From Shewanella sp. MTB7 (lineage in GTDB: Bacteria; Pseudomonadota; Gammaproteobacteria; Enterobacterales; Shewanellaceae): a stretch of DNA of 64,000 nucleotides. Of this stretch, positions 54,901-63,288 are shown piece by piece. The position numbers were made by a program, and so were the translations under genes. Below the pieces are notes generated by a model. That model was not told the DNA's origin and did no database searches. It worked only from the letters and a program-made list of their open reading frames with translations. Each line of letters opens with the position of its first letter. Position 1 is the stretch's first letter. The DNA is taken from NCBI RefSeq assembly GCF_027571385.1, contig NZ_CP085636.1:3472001-3536000 (forward strand), in the 5' to 3' direction.

Positions 54901-55360
54901 CGTCGAAAGATGAACCTTCAGGTTGAAACAGATTAAGACTAAACACCATGGCTTTAAGCTGCAAAGCAATATAAGGCATGATGCCAAACAGAGCAATTAA
55001 GGTCACTATTGCCGCCAAGAGCTGAGATTTTCCATACCTGGCGGCAATAAAGTCGGCAACAGAGGTAATATTATGGGTTTTAGAAACCAACGCCATTTTT
55101 CTCAGCAGACCAAAGCCAAAAGTGAAGATAAGTATGGGTCCCACAAAAATAGGCAGAAAAGACCAGAGATCTTGAGCTGACTGCCCCACTGTGCCGAGAA
55201 AGCTCCAAGATGAGCAATAAACAGCCAAGCTTAATCCATACACCCAAACCTGAATTTTCTTGGTAAATTTACTGAACCAGCGCTCAGCTCCCCACGCTAG
55301 AAAAAACAGCAGAAATACATAGAGGACGGCAATAACGCCAACTAAAATGGTTAAGTTCAT
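51938..55360 (-). CDS. crbS: CrbS-like hybrid: sodium/solute symporter fused to histidine kinase and receiver
   Basis: Sensor of 1140 residues. Residues 1 to about 500 are an SSS-family transporter with roughly 13 membrane helices (VADFIAARYGKSQLLAA, GMAAFLCMPRQFHVMMVE). A linker/STAC-like region and a PAS domain (about 640-760) follow, then the kinase with phospho-acceptor His790 (VGHDLMQPLNAARLF), N box NFLTNAYRYA and GLGLGLAIADR, and a receiver with Asp1073 (VLADYHLDDG). CrbS sensors of this layout control the acetate switch. The divergent acs 178 bases away supports that role. The transporter part may sense or carry acetate; this is inference. Confidence 0.9.
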   Translation of the reverse strand: MNLTILVGVIAVLYVFLLFFLAWGAERWFSKFTKKIQVWVYGLSLAVYCSSWSFLGTVGQSAQDLWSFLPIFVGPILIFTFGFGLLRKMALVSKTHNITSVADFIAARYGKSQLLAAIVTLIALFGIMPYIALQLKAMVFSLNLFQPEGSSFDGAKVSLIITAILAMFAILFGTRKLDATEHNPGMMLAIAFESLVKLAAFLIIGVVISFGYFDGFDDIWQQAAARDLISAPELNIGSLMPQLLVGMAAFLCMPRQFHVMMVECSDEKTLLKARWLFPIYLILFGLFVAPLALAGKIILGDSVAADTYVINLPLALDQPIVAVIALLGTLSAATGMVIVAVVTISVMVSNEWLVPVMLRTGKIKQKNFSQFSQFLLNTRRLSIIIILGLGYFSYLSFIDSDSLSGLGMLSFGAFAQLAPALIGGMYWKHGNRSGVLMGLAVGFGLWCYILLKGASDTAGVFNNDFALLESINPNVRDILTALLANCACYMLGSIWFRAGVVERIQASEFVSPGNLKSNNTRKSAAVSQQDLLILASRFVSPTRAYESFSRFSEEAVKSDSWHKSAPPELVAHTEHMLAGVLGASSASLVMDSVQQGRDLALDEVFSLVDEASSKIILSQDMLRGAIEHAYEGMSVVDKELNLVAWNYKYAELYQYPVSFLQEGMPISDVVRFNASRGFCGEGDIEEKVNTRVQHMRDGTAHVSERQRKDGKVIKIQGNPMPGGGFVMTFTDITQYREHAKALQEMNDTLEARVKERTYELAMLNSQLLESKAQEEMANASKSRFLAAVGHDLMQPLNAARLFTASLSQYPNLDQEGKTTLSHVNSSLKIAGELLTDLLDISKLDSGMIEVNRRDFSVSDLIDGLGVEFTAMAKDSQIDFSIVPCSASVYSDLSLLRRILQNFLTNAYRYARGNRVLFGCRHRGDELEIQVLDTGCGIDEAETKEIFKEFKRLDNPASNSVSGLGLGLAIADRISRVLDHKIYVTSILGHGSVFSIRVPLGKALNEPLPKKTPSLLQPLAGVKVLCIDNEEAILAGLESLLSRWQCEVICAKDLADARIKLGLKGVAPDIVLADYHLDDGQNGMDAMNAIRGLYGSHLPGILITANTNKTLVDDVNRQGYHYMAKMVKPAALRALISSLIK

Positions 55361-55456
55361 ACAGCTCTCATTTTTTTCACTCTATTGTGCGTTAATTCTC
55401 AAATTAAATCTAGCTTAAGGAGACTGTTCAACACACTAAAAACAAAGGAGTTTATG

Positions 55457-55481
55457 GCACTAGACCAAGGTCTAATAGTGC
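55457..55481. promoter_or_regulatory. Inverted repeat between crbS and acs, candidate operator
   Basis: GCACTAGACC and GGTCTAATAGTGC form an almost perfect inverted repeat separated by AA, 58 bases before the acs ATG. Between divergent sensor and target genes it is a natural operator candidate for the LuxR-type regulator. It could instead act as an mRNA hairpin in the acs leader. Confidence 0.5.
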
Positions 55482-55538
55482 TTAAAGGTGATATGACTCC
55501 ATACTTGAGCCACGCATTATTAGATTAAGGGAAGCCCA

Positions 55539-57491
55539 ATGAGCACGCAGTCTCTCTACAAAGTTCCAAGCGACATCGCTGAAAACGCACATGTAAATGA
55601 AGAACAGTACAAAAAGATGTACCAAGAGTCGATTGTGAATCCTGAAGGTTTCTGGAGAGAGCACGGTCAACGTATCGATTGGATTAAACCCTATACCAAA
55701 ATTAAAAAAACCTCTTTCGATGATCATAATCTATCAATAAATTGGTTTTATGACGGCACACTCAATGCTTCTGCTAACTGCCTTGATCGTCATCTTGAAC
55801 ATAAAGCCGATAAAGTTGCCATTATCTGGGAAGGCGACGATGCCAAAGATCAACGCACGATCACTTATGGTGAACTGCATAAAGATGTGTGCAAGTTTGC
55901 TAACGCACTGCGTAGCCAAGGCGTAAGACGCGGAGATATTGTTACCGTATATATGCCAATGGTACCTGAAGCGGCCGTAGTGATGCTGGCTTGTGCCCGC
56001 ATTGGTGCTGTTCATTCTGTTGTATTTGGTGGCTTCTCACCCGACTCCATTGCATCGCGTGTTATTGATGGCAAATCAAAAGTCATTGTCACCGCCGATG
56101 AAGGTCTGCGTGCAGGTCGTACCATCCCTCTTAAAGCCAACATAGATGAAGCCCTGTCTCACCCTGATGTAACTTGTGTCGAAAAGGTCATAGTCTATGA
56201 ACGTACTGGTAGCGACATCAACTGGGTAAAGGGTCGTGACATCAAGTGGAATACTTTGATGGAAACCGCTTCTGAACACTGTGAGCCAGAAGAGATGGGC
56301 GCCGAAGATCCGTTGTTCTTACTTTATACTTCGGGATCTACAGGTAATCCAAAAGGTGTGCTACATACCACTGGCGGTTACATGGTTTACGCGGCCATGA
56401 CCCATGAATATGTATTCGACTATAAAGACGGTGAAGTTTACTGGTGTACCGCTGATGTTGGCTGGATCACTGGTCACTCTTACATGGTGTACGGTCCATT
56501 GGCTAATGGTGCCACGGTTCTTATTCATGAAGGTGTGCCTAACTACCCGACTCCCTCTCGTCTTGGAGAGATTGTCGATCGTCACAAGGTTAATATCCTC
56601 TATACCGCGCCAACGCTTATTCGTGCCCTTATGGCCGAAGGTAAAGAACAGTTTGCTGACTTCGATGGAAGTTCATTGCGCATCATGGGGTCAGTGGGTG
56701 AACCTATTAACCCCGAAGCATGGCGCTGGTACAATGAAGTCATCGGTCATGAGCAGTGCCCTATTGTCGATACTTGGTGGCAAACCGAAACCGGTGGCAT
56801 ATTGATCAGCCCATTACCTGGTGCAACAGACACTAAACCAGGCTCAGCTACTCGCCCATTTTTCGGTGTGCAACCTGCACTGGTAGATAACATAGGCAAC
56901 ATTGTTGAGGGTGCCGCCGAAGGTAACTTAGTGATCTTAGACTCTTGGCCGGGGCAGATGCGCACCGTATTTGGTGACCATGATAGATTTGCACTCACCT
57001 ACTTCAAAACATTCCGCGGCATGTACTTTACTGGTGATGGCGCAAAGCGAGATGAAGATGGTTACTACTGGATCACGGGTCGAGTTGATGATGTGATTAA
57101 CGTATCAGGCCATAGACTCGGTACCGCAGAAGTTGAGAGTGCCTTAGTGTCGCACCCAAATGTGGCAGAGGCTGCCGTGGTTGGTTACCCTCATGATATC
57201 AAGGGACAGGGTATTTATGCTTATGTCACCTTAACCAAGGGAACAACCGAAACTGAGGAGCTACGTCAAGAGCTTCGAAAGTGGGTACGTAAAGAGATTG
57301 GCGCACTGGCCACGCCCGATCTCATACAATGGGCAGGAGGCTTGCCGAAGACTCGTTCGGGTAAAATTATGCGCCGATTCTTACGCAAGATTGCGGCCAA
57401 CGAAGTGACCAATTTAGGTGATTCATCGACACTGGCAGATCCAGCTGTTATCGATACCTTAATCGAGTCTCGCTTAAACCGTAGCGAGTAA
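55539..57491 (+). CDS. acs: Acetyl-CoA synthetase
   Basis: Converts acetate, ATP and CoA to acetyl-CoA through acetyl-AMP. The 650-residue ANL-family enzyme has the P-loop [11 protein letters not shown], the [10 protein letters not shown] core motif, [14 protein letters not shown], and the C-terminal [11 protein letters not shown] carrying the lysine that is acetylated in well-studied Acs enzymes. AAGGGAAG (55527-55534) precedes the ATG. Divergent from crbS. Confidence 0.97.
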   Translation: MSTQSLYKVPSDIAENAHVNEEQYKKMYQESIVNPEGFWREHGQRIDWIKPYTKIKKTSFDDHNLSINWFYDGTLNASANCLDRHLEHKADKVAIIWEGDDAKDQRTITYGELHKDVCKFANALRSQGVRRGDIVTVYMPMVPEAAVVMLACARIGAVHSVVFGGFSPDSIASRVIDGKSKVIVTADEGLRAGRTIPLKANIDEALSHPDVTCVEKVIVYERTGSDINWVKGRDIKWNTLMETASEHCEPEEMGAEDPLFLLYTSGSTGNPKGVLHTTGGYMVYAAMTHEYVFDYKDGEVYWCTADVGWITGHSYMVYGPLANGATVLIHEGVPNYPTPSRLGEIVDRHKVNILYTAPTLIRALMAEGKEQFADFDGSSLRIMGSVGEPINPEAWRWYNEVIGHEQCPIVDTWWQTETGGILISPLPGATDTKPGSATRPFFGVQPALVDNIGNIVEGAAEGNLVILDSWPGQMRTVFGDHDRFALTYFKTFRGMYFTGDGAKRDEDGYYWITGRVDDVINVSGHRLGTAEVESALVSHPNVAEAAVVGYPHDIKGQGIYAYVTLTKGTTETEELRQELRKWVRKEIGALATPDLIQWAGGLPKTRSGKIMRRFLRKIAANEVTNLGDSSTLADPAVIDTLIESRLNRSE

Positions 57492-57513
57492 ATTAAGATC
57501 CGTCATTAAACCT

Positions 57514-57540
57514 CTAGCCCCTCCAATGAGGGGCTTTTTA
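57514..57540 (+). terminator. Terminator after acs
   Basis: AGCCCCTC, loop CAAT, GAGGGGCT, T5. Confidence 0.87.
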
Positions 57541-57622
57541 TTACATATTTTTCAGACCCAGTTCCCCCGACTCCTTGTCACTGTTATCCTTTACTTCAAG
57601 ACCTCATTCTAATTAGATTTTT

Positions 57623-59365
57623 GTGCAGTTAAGAGACTATCAACAACAAGCCGTAGACGCTGCGGTAACACATTTTAAATCCAGCAGTGATACCGCTGTA
57701 TTAGTCCTTCCTACGGGAGCAGGCAAGAGCATCGTCATTGCTGAGCTTGCTCGCATCGCCAATGGCCGCGTACTCGTGCTGACTCACGTAAAAGAACTGG
57801 TTGCCCAAAATGCAGAAAAAATTGGCATACTGACCACCGCAGCGAGTATCTATTCGGCGGGTCTTAAACAAAAGTCGACAGAAAATAAAACTGTTGTGGC
57901 CAGCATTCAATCTGCAGTCCGATCACCAGAACAATTTAATGAACCTTTCTCCTTAGTTATCATAGATGAATGCCACAGAGTCAGCCCTGATAAGACAAGC
58001 CAATACCAGAAGCTCTTGACACACCTTAAGCAGAAAAGCCCCAAAATAAAGCTTCTAGGCCTCACAGCAACGCCCTATCGATTAGACTTGGGCTGGATCT
58101 ATCATCACCACTACCATGGCAAGATGGGCAACCCTGATAAACCCGTGTTCCAACAGTGTATCTTCGAACTGCCAATGCGACCTTTAATCAAACGCGGATA
58201 CTTAAGTGCACCAAAATTGTTTGATGGCCTATCAGTACAGTATGACTTTAGCACTTTGCAAGCCTCCTCTAACGGCGAATATCAAGAAAAAGAGGTTAAT
58301 GACCTTCTTAGCCATTGCGGGCGAGCAACCACTGCAATTATCAAGCAGCTCACCGAGATTGGAGCAAATAGACAGGGAGTCATTATCTTTGCTGCAACAG
58401 TCCGCCATGCTGAGGAGATAATGAAGCGATTAAGTGAGCAAAGCGCAGCGCTTATCACAGCTAAAACCAGCTCCGCAGATAGAGATAACATCATCTCCTC
58501 TTTCAAAGCTAGGCAGATCAAATACCTGGTCAACGTGGCCGTACTGACGACGGGTTTTGATGCACCCCATGTGGATCTTATTGCCATATTAAGGCCAACC
58601 GCTTCTGTGAGCTTATTCCAACAGATGGTTGGCAGAGGACTTAGGATCTGTGAAGGAAAAGATGAATGTTTGATTATCGACTATGCGGCAAATGGTTTTG
58701 ATCTTTATTTTCCTGAAGTTGGCCAAAGTAAACCCAATAGCAAAAGTGTTCCAGTACAAGTTCACTGCCCTGTTTGCAATTTTGCCAATATCTTCTGGGG
58801 ACTCGTCGACGATGATGGTGACATCATCGAACACTTCGGCAGGCGCTGTCAGGCATTGGTTGAAAATGATGGTAATAAAGCACAATGCGACTTTCGGTTT
58901 CGGTCTAAATCATGCCCTTATTGCGGTGAAGAGAATGATATTGCAGCCAAAATTTGTCATCAATGTGATGCGCTGCTAATCGACCCAGATAAACGTCTTA
59001 AAGAGGTGTTACAACAGAAACATCATCACTTGTTCAAATGCCAGTCCATGCTTTTTGTAAAAGATACTGATCGCTTAAAAATTCAATATATCGATCTCGA
59101 TGGCAACGACTTTTGTCGCTATTTTCATTTTAAAACTGAGGGACAGCGAAAAGCCTTTTACGCCATATTTGTAATAACTCATACTCGGACTCCTGGATTT
59201 AAACATCAACAATATAAACAAGTTGAACAGGTGATCTCAGCGAGAGAAAGCTTTAGAATGCCTGATTTACTCTTGCTGAAAAAAGGCAAGAAAGGATGGG
59301 ATCTCGTCGAGACCTTTTTTGATTATCGTGGCCGCTATCAAATTGAGAATAAGTTTATTCAATAG
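57623..59365 (+). CDS. radD: Superfamily 2 helicase-like repair protein RadD (YejH)
   Basis: A 580-residue helicase-family protein; E. coli RadD takes part in DNA repair and recombination. Walker A is PTGAGKS (about 30-36), the DEAH-type box is IIDECHRV, motif III LGLTATP, and the second RecA fold has TTGFDAPHVD and QQMVGRGLRI. The C-terminal zinc site CPYCGE...CHQCD, a RadD hallmark, is present, as is an earlier CPVC pair. The start is GTG 57623. Length matches E. coli RadD (586 aa). Confidence 0.9.
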   Translation: MQLRDYQQQAVDAAVTHFKSSSDTAVLVLPTGAGKSIVIAELARIANGRVLVLTHVKELVAQNAEKIGILTTAASIYSAGLKQKSTENKTVVASIQSAVRSPEQFNEPFSLVIIDECHRVSPDKTSQYQKLLTHLKQKSPKIKLLGLTATPYRLDLGWIYHHHYHGKMGNPDKPVFQQCIFELPMRPLIKRGYLSAPKLFDGLSVQYDFSTLQASSNGEYQEKEVNDLLSHCGRATTAIIKQLTEIGANRQGVIIFAATVRHAEEIMKRLSEQSAALITAKTSSADRDNIISSFKARQIKYLVNVAVLTTGFDAPHVDLIAILRPTASVSLFQQMVGRGLRICEGKDECLIIDYAANGFDLYFPEVGQSKPNSKSVPVQVHCPVCNFANIFWGLVDDDGDIIEHFGRRCQALVENDGNKAQCDFRFRSKSCPYCGEENDIAAKICHQCDALLIDPDKRLKEVLQQKHHHLFKCQSMLFVKDTDRLKIQYIDLDGNDFCRYFHFKTEGQRKAFYAIFVITHTRTPGFKHQQYKQVEQVISARESFRMPDLLLLKKGKKGWDLVETFFDYRGRYQIENKFIQ

Positions 59366-59427
59366 GGAATATGCAAGATTGATCCTCTTGTGGTATAAAG
59401 TATTGAATCAATTTTTCAGGAGTCACT

Positions 59428-59697
59428 ATGTTCGTTGTAATTTTTGGCCGTCCCGGTTGTCCGTACTGTGTTAGAGCTGTTCAACTCTCTGAGCAACTTG
59501 TTGAAGCGCGCAGTGATTTTAAGTTCAAATATGTAGATATTCATGCGGAAGGGATCTCCAAGGCTGACCTTGAAAAAACAGTTGGTAAGCCCGTTGAAAC
59601 GGTACCTCAGATCTTTGTTGATAAAGAACACGTTGGTGGCTGTACCGAGTTTGAACAATACGTAAGAGATAACAAACTTTTGTCACAACCAGCTTAA
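59428..59697 (+). CDS. grxA: Glutaredoxin 1 (GrxA)
   Basis: Glutathione-dependent disulfide reductase, 89 residues, with active site C11-P-Y-C14, cis-proline motif TVPQIFVD and GGCTEFEQYV. The opening MFVVIFGRPGCPYC and the length fit the GrxA subgroup that serves ribonucleotide reductase. CAGGAG (59417-59422) precedes the ATG. Confidence 0.93.
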   Translation: MFVVIFGRPGCPYCVRAVQLSEQLVEARSDFKFKYVDIHAEGISKADLEKTVGKPVETVPQIFVDKEHVGGCTEFEQYVRDNKLLSQPA

Positions 59698-59739
59698 GTC
59701 GATACGCCTATAAACACTGAGAAGTGTGTTCTCATATAT

Positions 59740-59768
59740 TAAAAAGGAGGCCAAAGGCCTCCTTTTTA
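59740..59768. terminator. Terminator between grxA and the porin
   Basis: AAAAAGGAGGCC, loop AAA, GGCCTCCTTTTT; symmetrical, serves convergent genes. Confidence 0.88.
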
Positions 59769-59785
59769 ATTACTGCTCAACGTCA

Positions 59786-60925
59786 TTAAAGTACGTATTT
59801 AACCGAGAAGATCACCCGGTCAAGTTCTCCTTTATCGCCGCCTTGTTTGGTATTTTTCGCATGCATATATTCAACTCCGACTGTCATCGGCTTTATTGGT
59901 GAGTAAAGTAGGTTTATATAACCTGAATAAGACTCTTTATTTACTCCTTCTCCAGTTAATGCTTCATTGTTATCAGCCTTAAACCCAGAAAGTGTGACAC
60001 TTGAACGCCACTTGTCATTCCACCAATGACGGTAAGCAGCGAAGCCACCATATGAGCTTATCGTTTCAATATCGCCGTTATTATCAAGCACACCAGCATT
60101 AACATAATTCAATGCCATATAACGTCCCATACCATCACCCGCAGTAGCAGAAAACTTTATATCATCGCTACCAACTGGAATAACCCCTGTAAAGCTCACA
60201 CCATAGCCCATGGTTTGTGAATCTAAACCTGTTTTTTCAATATTCAGCTGCCTTGCCAAACCTGCGACGGTATATTTAGCACCGCCCTCTGTTTTAAAGT
60301 TATAGCGAGCAACAAAATCTGGCACCATACCACTACCACTAGTGATTCGTCCACCACCGCCATTAGGTGTTAACGTTGTTTCAGGATTTTCAATTGCAAA
60401 CTGGAACCCACCATTGGTGTATCGCACCATGCCTTGACGTACAAAAGGCGTACCCTCTGCTGCACCAACAAAATCTAAATTTTCAGGAAGTGCACCAGGA
60501 TTTTGAAATGTTGTCCATGTCTGACCAACTAACCAATTATCATAACTAACAAAAGCTTGTCGAATACGTGGAGAATAACTATTTGAAACTCGTTCATTGC
60601 CATCTGTATGAGTCATAAAATCAAGTTCAATGAAACCACTTAATTTATGACCACCAAGATCCGTACTCGTTTTAAAGTTAAATCGTGACTCACGCGCTTG
60701 AAAGTCGACAACTTGATCGCCATTACCAGGAACACCGTATATTGTTCCTGGTACATAAAACTGTCTAGATAAACTCCCTGAATCTGGTGCACCGTTACTG
60801 TAATCACTAAACATTACATCAGCTTTTACATAACCACCAAACTTAAACTCTGTATCACCAGCCACGGCAGAACCTGCAGTCAACATCGTTGCCATTGCAA
60901 TAAAACTTAACTTTGCTTGTTTCAT
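59786..60925 (-). CDS. DcaP-like outer-membrane porin
   Basis: A 379-residue beta-barrel: signal peptide MKQAKLSFIAMATMLTAGS ending AVA, then FKFGGYVKADVMFSDY, SRFNFKTSTDLGGHKLSGF, WLVGQTWTTFQNPGALPENLDF and a terminal beta strand IFSVKYVL. The GQTWTTF and DFVGAAEGTPFVRQG segments are typical of DcaP-type porins, which pass dicarboxylates and other small anions in relatives. GGGAGAGTGAG directly before ATG 60925 sets the start, ten codons inside a longer frame. Solute unknown. Confidence 0.87.
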   Translation of the reverse strand: MKQAKLSFIAMATMLTAGSAVAGDTEFKFGGYVKADVMFSDYSNGAPDSGSLSRQFYVPGTIYGVPGNGDQVVDFQARESRFNFKTSTDLGGHKLSGFIELDFMTHTDGNERVSNSYSPRIRQAFVSYDNWLVGQTWTTFQNPGALPENLDFVGAAEGTPFVRQGMVRYTNGGFQFAIENPETTLTPNGGGGRITSGSGMVPDFVARYNFKTEGGAKYTVAGLARQLNIEKTGLDSQTMGYGVSFTGVIPVGSDDIKFSATAGDGMGRYMALNYVNAGVLDNNGDIETISSYGGFAAYRHWWNDKWRSSVTLSGFKADNNEALTGEGVNKESYSGYINLLYSPIKPMTVGVEYMHAKNTKQGGDKGELDRVIFSVKYVL

Positions 60926-61169
60926 CTCACTCTCCCAAGTATTTATTTTTATCATTAATAAATATGAAGTAGTTAAGGTTCAAACAATATTAGCAATACG
61001 TCTATCATACAAAAGTATAACAAGTGTATCTAATTAAGAGCTTCGACATTTAATAGCGTTATTAGAAATGATGTTCTACATGTAACAGATAGATTAAAAC
61101 GGCTGACTGTACTAAGAGTTTTCTTTACTAAAGAAGGAAATAGAAATGAATAATAAATTATAGAGAAAG

Positions 61170-61274
61170 TGGTGGGCCGTGAAGGATTCGAACCTTCGAC
61201 CAATGTGGTAGTTAAAAGTAAAGCCAACTGTGCTCTGATTAAAAAGCAGCGACTGAGCAATTCCTTATCTACCC
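61170..61274 (-). pseudogene. Degenerate tRNA-Lys-like copy d1
   Basis: 105 nt. The 3' part (T arm GGTTCGAATCC and ACGGCCCACCA) equals the intact genes. The 5' acceptor strand is replaced by GGGTAGATAAGG, about 13 nt extend the D loop and about 7 nt the anticodon arm, so the anticodon stem cannot form. Last copy of the transcript; no clear terminator follows. Confidence 0.75.
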
Positions 61275-61300
61275 TCCGTTATTTAGCCACTCAGAGAAAG

Positions 61301-61405
61301 TGGTGGGCCGTGAAGGATTCGAACCTTCGACCAATGTGGTAGTTAAGAGTAAAGCCAACTGTGCTCTGATTAAAAAGCAGCGACTGAGCAATTCCTTATC
61401 TACCC
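61301..61405 (-). pseudogene. Degenerate tRNA-Lys-like copy d2
   Basis: 105 nt, differs from d1 by one base in the extended anticodon arm (AAGAGT instead of AAAAGT on the plus strand). T arm and CCA end unchanged from intact genes. Confidence 0.75.
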
Positions 61406-61431
61406 TCCGTTATTTAGCCACTCAGAGAAAG

Positions 61432-61507
61432 TGGTGGGCTGTGAAGGATTCGAACCTTCGACCAATTGGTTAAAAGCCAACTGCTCTACCGACTGAGCTA
61501 ACAGCCC
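61432..61507 (-). tRNA. tRNA-Lys(TTT)
   Basis: 76 nt, complete cloverleaf: acceptor GGGCTGT/ACAGCCC, D stem GCTC/GAGC, anticodon loop CTTTTAA, T loop TTCGAAT, encoded CCA. T-class acceptor. Confidence 0.95.
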
Positions 61508-61565
61508 TTCTGGTACTTAGCTTCTGAATTCATCTACTGTAGAAGTAAATCCACTGTCAGAAAAG

Positions 61566-61670
61566 TGGTGGGCCGTGAAGGATTCGAACCTTCGACCAAT
61601 GTGATAGTTAAGAGTAAAGCCAACTGTGCTCTGATTAAAAAGCAGCAACTGAGCAATTCCTTATCTACCC
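61566..61670 (-). pseudogene. Degenerate tRNA-Lys-like copy d3
   Basis: 105 nt with the same insertions as d1/d2 and an intact T arm; changes include GTGATAG for GTGGTAG and AGCAACT for AGCGACT (plus strand). Confidence 0.75.
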
Positions 61671-61696
61671 TCCGTTATTTAGCCACTCAGAGAAAG

Positions 61697-61772
61697 TGGT
61701 GGGCTGTGAAGGATTCGAACCTTCGACCAATTGGTTAAAAGCCAACTGCTCTACCGACTGAGCTAACAGCCC
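61697..61772 (-). tRNA. tRNA-Lys(TTT)
   Basis: 76 nt, identical to the copy at 61432-61507, T-class acceptor GGGCTGT/ACAGCCC, encoded CCA. Adjoins the next intact gene with no degenerate copy between. Confidence 0.95.
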
Positions 61773-61829
61773 TTCTGGTACTTAGCTTCTGAATTCATCT
61801 ACTTGAAAGTAGATCCACTGTCAGAAAAG

Positions 61830-61905
61830 TGGTGGGCCGTGAAGGATTCGAACCTTCGACCAATTGGTTAAAAGCCAACTGCTCTACCGACTGAGCTAAC
61901 GGCCC
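61830..61905 (-). tRNA. tRNA-Lys(TTT)
   Basis: 76 nt, C-class acceptor GGGCCGT/ACGGCCC, anticodon loop CTTTTAA, encoded CCA. Confidence 0.95.
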
Positions 61906-61963
61906 ATCTAGTATTACATCTCTGAATTCATCTACTGTAGAAGCAAATCCACTGTCAGAAAAG

Positions 61964-62068
61964 TGGTCGACCGTGAAGGATTTGAACCTTCGAGCAATGT
62001 GGTCGTTAAGAGTAAAGCCAACTGTGCTCTGATTAAAAAGCAGCGACTGAGCAATTCCTTATCTACCC
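61964..62068 (-). pseudogene. Degenerate tRNA-Lys-like copy d4
   Basis: 105 nt; besides the shared insertions the acceptor 3' strand is altered (ACGGTCGACCA end) and the T loop reads TTCAAAT, so even the conserved T arm has drifted. Confidence 0.75.
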
Positions 62069-62094
62069 TCTGTTATTTAGCCACTCAGAGAAAG

Positions 62095-62170
62095 TGGTGG
62101 GCCGTGAAGGATTCGAACCTTCGACCAATTGGTTAAAAGCCAACTGCTCTACCGACTGAGCTAACGGCCC
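62095..62170 (-). tRNA. tRNA-Lys(TTT)
   Basis: 76 nt, C-class acceptor, full cloverleaf and encoded CCA. Confidence 0.95.
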
Positions 62171-62228
62171 ATCTAGTATTACATCTCTGAATTCATCTAC
62201 TGTAGAAGTAAATCCACTGTCAGAAAAG

Positions 62229-62333
62229 TGGTCGGCCGTGAAGGATTTGAACCTTCGACCAATGTGGTCGTTAAGAGTAAAGTCAACTGTGCTCTGATTA
62301 AAAAGCAGCGACTGAGCAATTCCTTATCTACCC
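62229..62333 (-). pseudogene. Degenerate tRNA-Lys-like copy d5
   Basis: 105 nt; acceptor end ACGGCCGACCA, T loop TTCAAAT, and GTTGACTTT replacing GTTGGCTTT in the anticodon arm. Confidence 0.75.
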
Positions 62334-62359
62334 TCCGTTATTTAGCCACTCAGAGAAAG

Positions 62360-62435
62360 TGGTGGGCTGTGAAGGATTCGAACCTTCGACCAATTGGTTA
62401 AAAGCCAACTGCTCTACCGACTGAGCTAACAGCCC
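62360..62435 (-). tRNA. tRNA-Lys(TTT)
   Basis: 76 nt, T-class acceptor GGGCTGT/ACAGCCC with the matching T-class spacer; full cloverleaf, encoded CCA. Confidence 0.95.
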
Positions 62436-62493
62436 TTCTGGTACTTAGCTTCTGAATTCATCTACTGTAGAAGTAAATCCACTGTCAGAAAAG

Positions 62494-62569
62494 TGGTGGG
62501 CCGTGAAGGATTCGAACCTTCGACCAATTGGTTAAAAGCCAACTGCTCTACCGACTGAGCTAACGGCCC
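62494..62569 (-). tRNA. tRNA-Lys(TTT)
   Basis: 76 nt, C-class acceptor; adjoins the previous intact gene (134-bp spacing) without a degenerate copy. Confidence 0.95.
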
Positions 62570-62627
62570 ATCTAGTATTACATCTCTGAATTCATCTACT
62601 GTAGAAGTAAATCCACTCTCAGAAAAG

Positions 62628-62732
62628 TGGTCGGCCATGAAAGTTTCGAGCCTTCGACCAATGTGATAGTTAAGAGTAAAGCCAACTGTGCTCTAATTAA
62701 AAAGCAGCGATTGAGCAATTCCTTATCTACCC
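62628..62732 (-). pseudogene. Degenerate tRNA-Lys-like copy d6
   Basis: 105 nt; T arm broken (GGCTCGAAACTTTCATGG), plus changes in the D-loop insertion (TTAATTAGAGC) and a CTCAATCG D arm. Confidence 0.75.
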
Positions 62733-62758
62733 TCCGTTATTTAGCCACTCAGAGAAAG

Positions 62759-62834
62759 TGGTGGGCCGTGAAGGATTCGAACCTTCGACCAATTGGTTAA
62801 AAGCCAACTGCTCTACCGACTGAGCTAACGGCCC
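62759..62834 (-). tRNA. tRNA-Lys(TTT)
   Basis: 76 nt, C-class acceptor, full cloverleaf and encoded CCA. Confidence 0.95.
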
Positions 62835-62892
62835 ATCTAGTATTACATCTCTGAATTCATCTACTGTAGAAGTAAATCCACTGTCAGAAAAG

Positions 62893-62997
62893 TGGTCGGC
62901 CATGAAAGTTTCGAGCCTTCGACCAATGTGATAGTTAAGAGTAAAGCCAACTGTGCTCTGATTAAAAAGCAGCGACTGAGCAATTCCTTATCTACCC
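62893..62997 (-). pseudogene. Degenerate tRNA-Lys-like copy d7
   Basis: 105 nt; shares the broken T arm of d6, so these two copies arose by duplication after that mutation. Confidence 0.75.
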
Positions 62998-63023
62998 TCT
63001 GTTATTTAGCCACTCAGAGAAAG

Positions 63024-63099
63024 TGGTGGGCCGTGAAGGATTCGAACCTTCGACCAATTGGTTAAAAGCCAACTGCTCTACCGACTGAGCTAACGGCCC
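63024..63099 (-). tRNA. tRNA-Lys(TTT)
   Basis: 76 nt, C-class acceptor, full cloverleaf and encoded CCA. Confidence 0.95.
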
Positions 63100-63157
63100 A
63101 TCTAGTATTACATCTCTGAATTCATCTACTGTAGAAGTAAATCCACTGTCAGAAAAG

Positions 63158-63262
63158 TGGTTGGCCGTGAAGAATTTGAACCTTCGACCAATGTGGTAGT
63201 TAAGAGTAAAGCCAACTGTGCTCTGATTAAAAAGCAGCGACTGAGCAATTCCTTATCTACCC
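63158..63262 (-). pseudogene. Degenerate tRNA-Lys-like copy d8
   Basis: 105 nt; acceptor end ACGGCCAACCA and T arm GGTTCAAATTC, with the same insertions as the other copies. First degenerate copy in the transcript. Confidence 0.75.
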
Positions 63263-63288
63263 TCTGTTATTTAGCCACTCAGAGAAAG

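Noticed and set aside
61030..61260. Open frame of 76 codons on the minus strand through the first degenerate tRNA copy
   Set aside because: It lies across the tRNA-like repeat and has no ribosome binding site; the composition reflects tRNA sequence, not protein.
61170..63262. Degenerate copies as intron-containing tRNAs or a different tRNA species
   Set aside because: The additions are scattered in the D loop and anticodon arm, no splice motif or group I intron core is seen, and the 5' acceptor strand does not pair with the 3' strand.
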